NCBI GenBank assembly: GCA_029962745.1
Contig: CM057167.1
Coordinates: 15,529,648-15,593,647 of the forward strand
Length of the DNA: 64,000 bases
Reading direction: 5' to 3'
Origin: Echinometra lucunter
Taxonomy: Eukaryota; Echinodermata; Echinoidea; Camarodonta; Echinometridae
The notes under the pieces are model-generated. The model searched no databases. It had not been told where the DNA came from and worked only from the letters and a program-made list of their open reading frames with translations. The position numbers and the translations under genes are program-made. Shown here piece after piece: positions 59,517 through 64,000 of the stretch (positions are counted from its first letter, which is position 1; the number at the start of each line of letters is the position of its first letter).

Positions 59517-59720
59517 TTTAATTGCTTTTCTTTGTAACTTGATACAAACAGACTGATCCTCAGGCAAAAATAAACCTGCTTACTCAGTTTGCTTGATAAA
59601 TTTCCATAGGTTCTAATTTCGAAATTTTGCTGCAGAACTTTTTGTTTTAATAGGTGGGCGTTAGAATTAATGTTATCCCAATTGAATTGCTACCTGGGAG
59701 AAGTTTGCCACGCAAAGACC

Positions 59721-59767
59721 ACGCATGCGCAGTGGGAACAGTAAAAACGGATTTAGTTGTGACGTCA
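59721..59767 (-). promoter_or_regulatory. NRF1-like and CRE sites upstream of the lipidated-protein gene
   Basis: ACGCATGCGCAGT (59721-59733) fits the NRF1 site and TGACGTCA (59760-59767) is a perfect palindromic CRE. They lie 205-251 bases upstream of the ATG. Both are promoter-proximal elements in many animal genes. Confidence 0.5.
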
Positions 59768-60360
59768 TAACAACAAAAGTAGGTGTGAAGCGCGTGCAAC
59801 AATGTTCAAGTGCACTGCCTCCTTTCCCCCATTCCCCCTTTTTTGCTCATTCTCTGTAGTCATTCTTACCCCCTCCCCCTGATCGATCTTCCTTTCAGGA
59901 TGCTGCGCCAACTTTCTCTTCTCCTCTACTTCGTCAGTCCTAGGAAATGAGATTAGTCACCGTGTAAAGCCATGGCAGCAAAAATTTGGGGTGCGAGATT
60001 CTTGAGGGCGGGGATGGGTGAGGGAGTTCCCCCCCCCCCCCCCTTCGCAGCGCACTCACACCTGCTGATGAGTTATTTCACATCATACTTGCCTGTCATT
60101 GACAAAAGACTGGCATAAAACGCTACACATCGAGAGAGACCTTCGAGCATCCCCTTTCAGCCCGCAAATAGACAATTTATCTTCATTGAATTAAAACTTA
60201 CTTTGTGTTCCTTTTCCTTATGAATAATAATTGTTCCTAGGCTTTGGAATTCGATGATAATGATGATGAGTTGGTTTTTTTTCAGAGAGAGAGAGGGGTG
60301 GAGAAAGCAGGGAGAGGGAAAGAGAAGTGGAAGAGTATGGAGGAAAATGTGATTAAGATC

Positions 60361-60393
<33 letters not shown>

Positions 60394-61131
60394 GATCTAG
60401 AGAAAGGGAGAGTAGAGTGGTAAAGGAAGAAAGTTTGGTTGGGGTGTACAGAGAGATAGAGAGAAAGGGAGGGGGGTAAACGGATGGGGGATATTTATCA
60501 ATCGAACAGAATGTTACAAAATAGAAGTCATTCATGTGTTCCTTTTGGAAGCCTTAATTTCAAAGAAAGCAGTAAATTATTTTACTGTTATCCCTCTTGT
60601 GCTCATTAAATATCTTTTATTTATTCAAGTCTGAACTATGGTTATTTTGTTAAATACGGTCATGTATAACATACGGTTAGGTTAATGTTGCAGTCGAATC
60701 CTATATAGCATCGGTTAAGAGCACCGATTAGATTTTAGTGTATAGCTCATATTCATGGGTTGAAGTTAGGAATTTTAGCAGTGTAAGAAACAAAAGAATA
60801 CACTGATTTTTAGTGTCGGGTATAATGATGCCCGAGATGAGGGTTTCTTCAGTCGGTGCTTCAGGACTATAAAATTATAATTTCAGCAGTGAAGGAAATA
60901 AAATGATGGACTGATTTAATAGGCTCCATTCTGAATTTTCCTTGCGTGGGGTTCTCACTACACCCCCTTCCCTGTCCCTTCTCTTGCAGATACGATGCCC
61001 TTTTATATTCGATGATTTCAAAGAAAATCCGTATGAAAGTTCTAAAGGGATAGCTTGAACAAGCTTCTGAAAGAGATGCACTTCAAGCTCAAGGTTCAAG
61101 GTACTTCCTTTGGTTTCTGTATTAGTTCCAC

Positions 61132-61160
61132 TGATCTCTACACTAAGTGTAGAGATCAGA
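61132..61160. repeat. Perfect 14-base-arm palindrome
   Basis: CTGATCTCTACACT, one A, then AGTGTAGAGATCAG. Followed by purine-rich sequence rather than a T-run, so it is not a terminator. Confidence 0.85.
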
Positions 61161-61224
61161 GATTACTTCCTGCCGGATTTACGTACGCACACAGAGAAGG
61201 AAAATGAACCTCATGTCATGTCAT

Positions 61225-61672
61225 AAAGCCCGGCGCAGTGGGCGCACACTGTACGATCCGACTGCGACCCGATTTTCGAACAAAAATGGCATTTTGCATT
61301 AAATATGGAGGTTTAAACTAGTAAAATTGTCTTATTTGATGTTCAGAATAATGATAGGAATACTAAAATCGAAATTTTGGTTAACTGCAAGCCTTGTGGT
61401 CAGAGTAAAGGCCAAATCGGCTTCAAGTCTTAGCCGATCGGAAGATTGCATGACGTCACTATACGATTTGGAATTGAATTCGCTTTTATTCCTACAGGGA
61501 GGCTCACAGTAGCCCGGAATTTCAATTTTATAGTTCATACGACACTTCGGAACTTTGATCATGAGGATTTTATATGTCTGAATGTTCATACCAAACGCGA
61601 TAACAAACTTTTCCAAAATTGGATCGCAGTCGGATTGTGCAGTTCATTGCATGATGTGCGCGGGGCTTAATA
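61225..61672. mobile_element. DNA element with long inverted arms (TAAAGCCC ends)
   Basis: Left TAAAGCCCGGCGCAG, GCGCACACTGTACGATCCGA and CTGCGACCCGATTTTCG; right end inverse TAAGCCCCGCGCACAT, CACAATCCGACTGCGATCCA and ATTTTGG. Inner arms around 61360 and 61515 (CGAAATTTTGG / CGGAATTTCAATTTT) extend the fold-back. No transposase. Confidence 0.78.
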
Positions 61673-62396
61673 CAAAATGTTCGAGCTGCTGGTAACCAAA
61701 AATGGTATGACTACTATCTAGGACTGGGCTGTAAAGAAAAAACATGAATAGTTCCTGATTTGAAAAACAAACAAAAACAAAAAAAACAAAAAAAAAAACA
61801 AATTCCGTCATCCCTTCATCTCTCCATACGTCCCATCTCTCTCTCTCTCTCTCTCTTCTCCTCATATTTCAGATGATTGTGAAGTTCTATTTATCTTTTC
61901 TCAGCCAAGAACCTTATCAAGAGAGTCGTTCCTACTTAAAAGGGCTAACAGTCTAGACTTTTGTGTTGGGAGTTGAATGGTTTACACGCCAATACCGTAC
62001 TTCAGTAGAGCAGAACGCTTTGAAGGTGAAGTTTTCTAACGAAATACATTATTCATCATAATATAGCACATCATTAATTTTGGTATTTGATATTTCGTTT
62101 TATTTGTGCACCGATCCATGCGACTGTAGATGGCATAGGTGGAAAACACTCGTTATTTCAAAATACGCAATGTAAACCCCTTATCACTTTTGCATGCAAA
62201 CTATACAGTGACATACTATACAGCCTTGGCTCGTGGCAGAGAAGAAGCTCTCATCGCAAAGTCATAGTTCCACGAAATACTCGCAAGTATCATTAATTTG
62301 TTATTATTTTTCGCAAACTTTATAAACATGAGTGTGATGAAAAAAGAAAAAAATTATTGTTGAATGCTCTTCTTGTTATTTATTCATTCATTGGTA

Positions 62397-63187
62397 TAGA
62401 CCAATTTCACAACGCAAGAGGGCAGCAGACTGTTCGACACAGTTCGACATACTGCGGTGGGCGTTCCAACTTTTATAGTACACAAGTCAATAGCGCGTTA
62501 TGTACATTCGTTCGACTTTTTGTCTATTTTGACCAGAATATGCAGATTTCTTTAAATATTTGCAATGAGAAATTATCAGGGAAGTTCAGGTCGCAGCTGT
62601 GCGGTGCTCAAATGCCACAAGAATTAGAGAAAGTTTAAAAATTGGAAGCTAACTGAGTGCGAAATTCACTCACTTTTGACTCGTGAAGCCTGTTTGTGTG
62701 AGAAGCCGTACTCCCTACACAGGTTTCCGTAAAGCAATGTGAAGGAATTTGTCGCCAGTGGGTAAAAACATCAACAGAAAGGACTTTGAAGTCAAGAAAC
62801 ATTATCATTATGTACTTTGGCGTAAAATTTAATGAGTGAAAACACGACTTTGTAAACGGGGTAAGATTTAGGGCTCCGGTTCACTACGGCTTCTTTGCTG
62901 CAATCGAACTTTTACTGACAAAACTAAGTTGAAAAACCATCGAAAGTACAAAAAATACATCATACCTTCATCTGTCAGATATGGCCACTGTCTTACCTCA
63001 TCTACCCATGTATCCATGCTTTATTTTATTGATCTAGAATAAAGTAAATGGAACAATATCGGGGCATATCTCATATCTTACATTCATTTTGTACACAGAG
63101 CCAATCGCGGTCAGCGCGCTTGCCCACCGCAGCAATGGCGTCGCCGATAGAGGGCCAAATACATAAACCGGAGGTGAAATTGGTCTA
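62397..63187. mobile_element. Large MITE (TAGACCAATT ends), longer copy
   Basis: Ends TAGACCAATTTCAC and GTGAAATTGGTCTA are perfect inverse complements, flanked by TA (62395-62396 and 63188-63189). It matches 12212-12826 along its length and has an extra internal stretch at about 62724-62905. TA duplication suggests Tc1/mariner-type movement. No transposase ORF. Confidence 0.87.
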
Positions 63188-64000
63188 TAGAATCCACCAG
63201 CAGTACAGGGCTGAAAGGATCAATAATATTTATACAAATTAAAGTGCAATTAAAAAAAACCCCAGCATTATGAACACAACGAAAATACAATAATCCATTT
63301 ATATGCCAATACAGATGATAACGAGATGGAATTTGGAGAGAGATAAAAGAAGAGAGGTTGCCGCTGAGGAGAGGGAGAGTGAGAAAGAGAGAGAGAGGGA
63401 GAGTGAGAAAGAGAGAGGGAGAGAGAGAGAGTGAGAGAGAGAGAGAGAGAGAGTGTGTGGGGAGAATGCATGCAAATATGGATCCATAATCTATACAATC
63501 GAGGCATGCAACTTTGCAAGCTGATAATAGTGACACTGATTTCTGCTTATTTGTTTTTGAGCATACGTCATGATCGACAAGAGAAAGATAATGGAAACGG
63601 CTGCTATTACACGCGTCTTGAGGTGAATTTATTTCCTCGTTAGCCGTTCTTTCTTCTCTTTTTTTTTTTTTTTTGGTAATTGTTTTCTGTATAGCTGCAT
63701 CCATTTGACATGTTTGATGTATGTATAGGCCTGTTTAATATTGATATTTACACTAACACTAACACTATATCAGTGGCAATGAACTCCGTATAAGAGAGAA
63801 ACAGGAGAGCGAAAGTGAGGTGCTTGACAATTATGTGGTCATTTTTGTGGTTTTGTTTTGTTTTGTTTTGTTTTTCATGTTACACCCTACAACTAAAATG
63901 TTAATCACAATTAAAAGGGCCGAGAACTGACTACATTTTCAAAATGGCAGATCAACACTCTGAACATGCTGGATTCAACATTACATGGTGATTTAACATT

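Larger units (their letters stand above)
59517..64000. other. Flank of the lipidated-protein gene to the window end
   Basis: Holds its presumed 5' UTR and promoter, GA microsatellites (60285-60475), a perfect hairpin (61132-61160), a long-inverted-repeat element (61225-61672), a CT tract (61836-61857), a large MITE (62397-63187) and a GA tract (63366-63453). 63500-64000 has no recognised feature apart from a poly-T run. No further coding support. Confidence 0.6.

Overview
The window looks like a stretch of an echinoderm nuclear genome, most likely a sea urchin. The evidence is spliced animal genes with GT-AG introns, sorcin, COASY and CFAP90 orthologues, and dense microsatellites, poly-G/C runs, tRNA-derived SINEs, degenerate non-LTR retrotransposon ends and many short inverted-repeat (MITE) elements. 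The species call is inference. There are no prokaryotic or phage features.

Four loci have good coding support. (1) CFAP90 (C5orf49 family, ciliary microtubule protein) lies on + at 13356-17578 in four exons. A second, 5'-incomplete copy (last two exons) is at 218-1435. (2) COASY (bifunctional coenzyme A synthase) lies on - at 23716-32006 in nine coding exons that join without a frame break into 551 aa. (3) SRI (sorcin, penta-EF-hand) lies on + at 39567-52891 in eight coding exons, 201 aa. (4) A single-exon ORF on - at 59157-59516 encodes a 119-aa protein with an MGCxxS lipidation start and no family I recognise. NRF1-like and CRE sites lie just upstream of it.

Layout: 1-5898 is copy A of a duplicated block. 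A gap of exactly 500 N follows (5899-6398), then new sequence (6399-16156), then copy B of the block (16157 to about 22288). The two copies are collinear at an offset of about 16156 bases and are nearly identical. They differ by scattered substitutions, microsatellite lengths and two transposon presence/absence differences. With the placeholder gap, this is best explained by two haplotypes placed in tandem during scaffolding, although a true segmental duplication is possible. COASY follows, then a repeat-rich spacer (32007-39550), SRI, another repeat-rich spacer (52892-59156), the lipidated-protein gene, and repeat-rich flank to the end.

The genes do not form a pathway: one is ciliary, one metabolic, one calcium-sensing and one unknown. 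Most non-coding structure is mobile DNA. It includes TTAA-flanked (piggyBac-type), TA-flanked (Tc1/mariner-type) and 8-bp-TSD (hAT/P-type) non-autonomous elements, some nested, whose empty sites can be read from paralogous copies inside the window. I found no convincing new multi-gene system. The most useful leads are the probable assembly duplication, the unrecognised lipidated protein, an X-box upstream of CFAP90 and a hammerhead-like motif in the last SRI intron.
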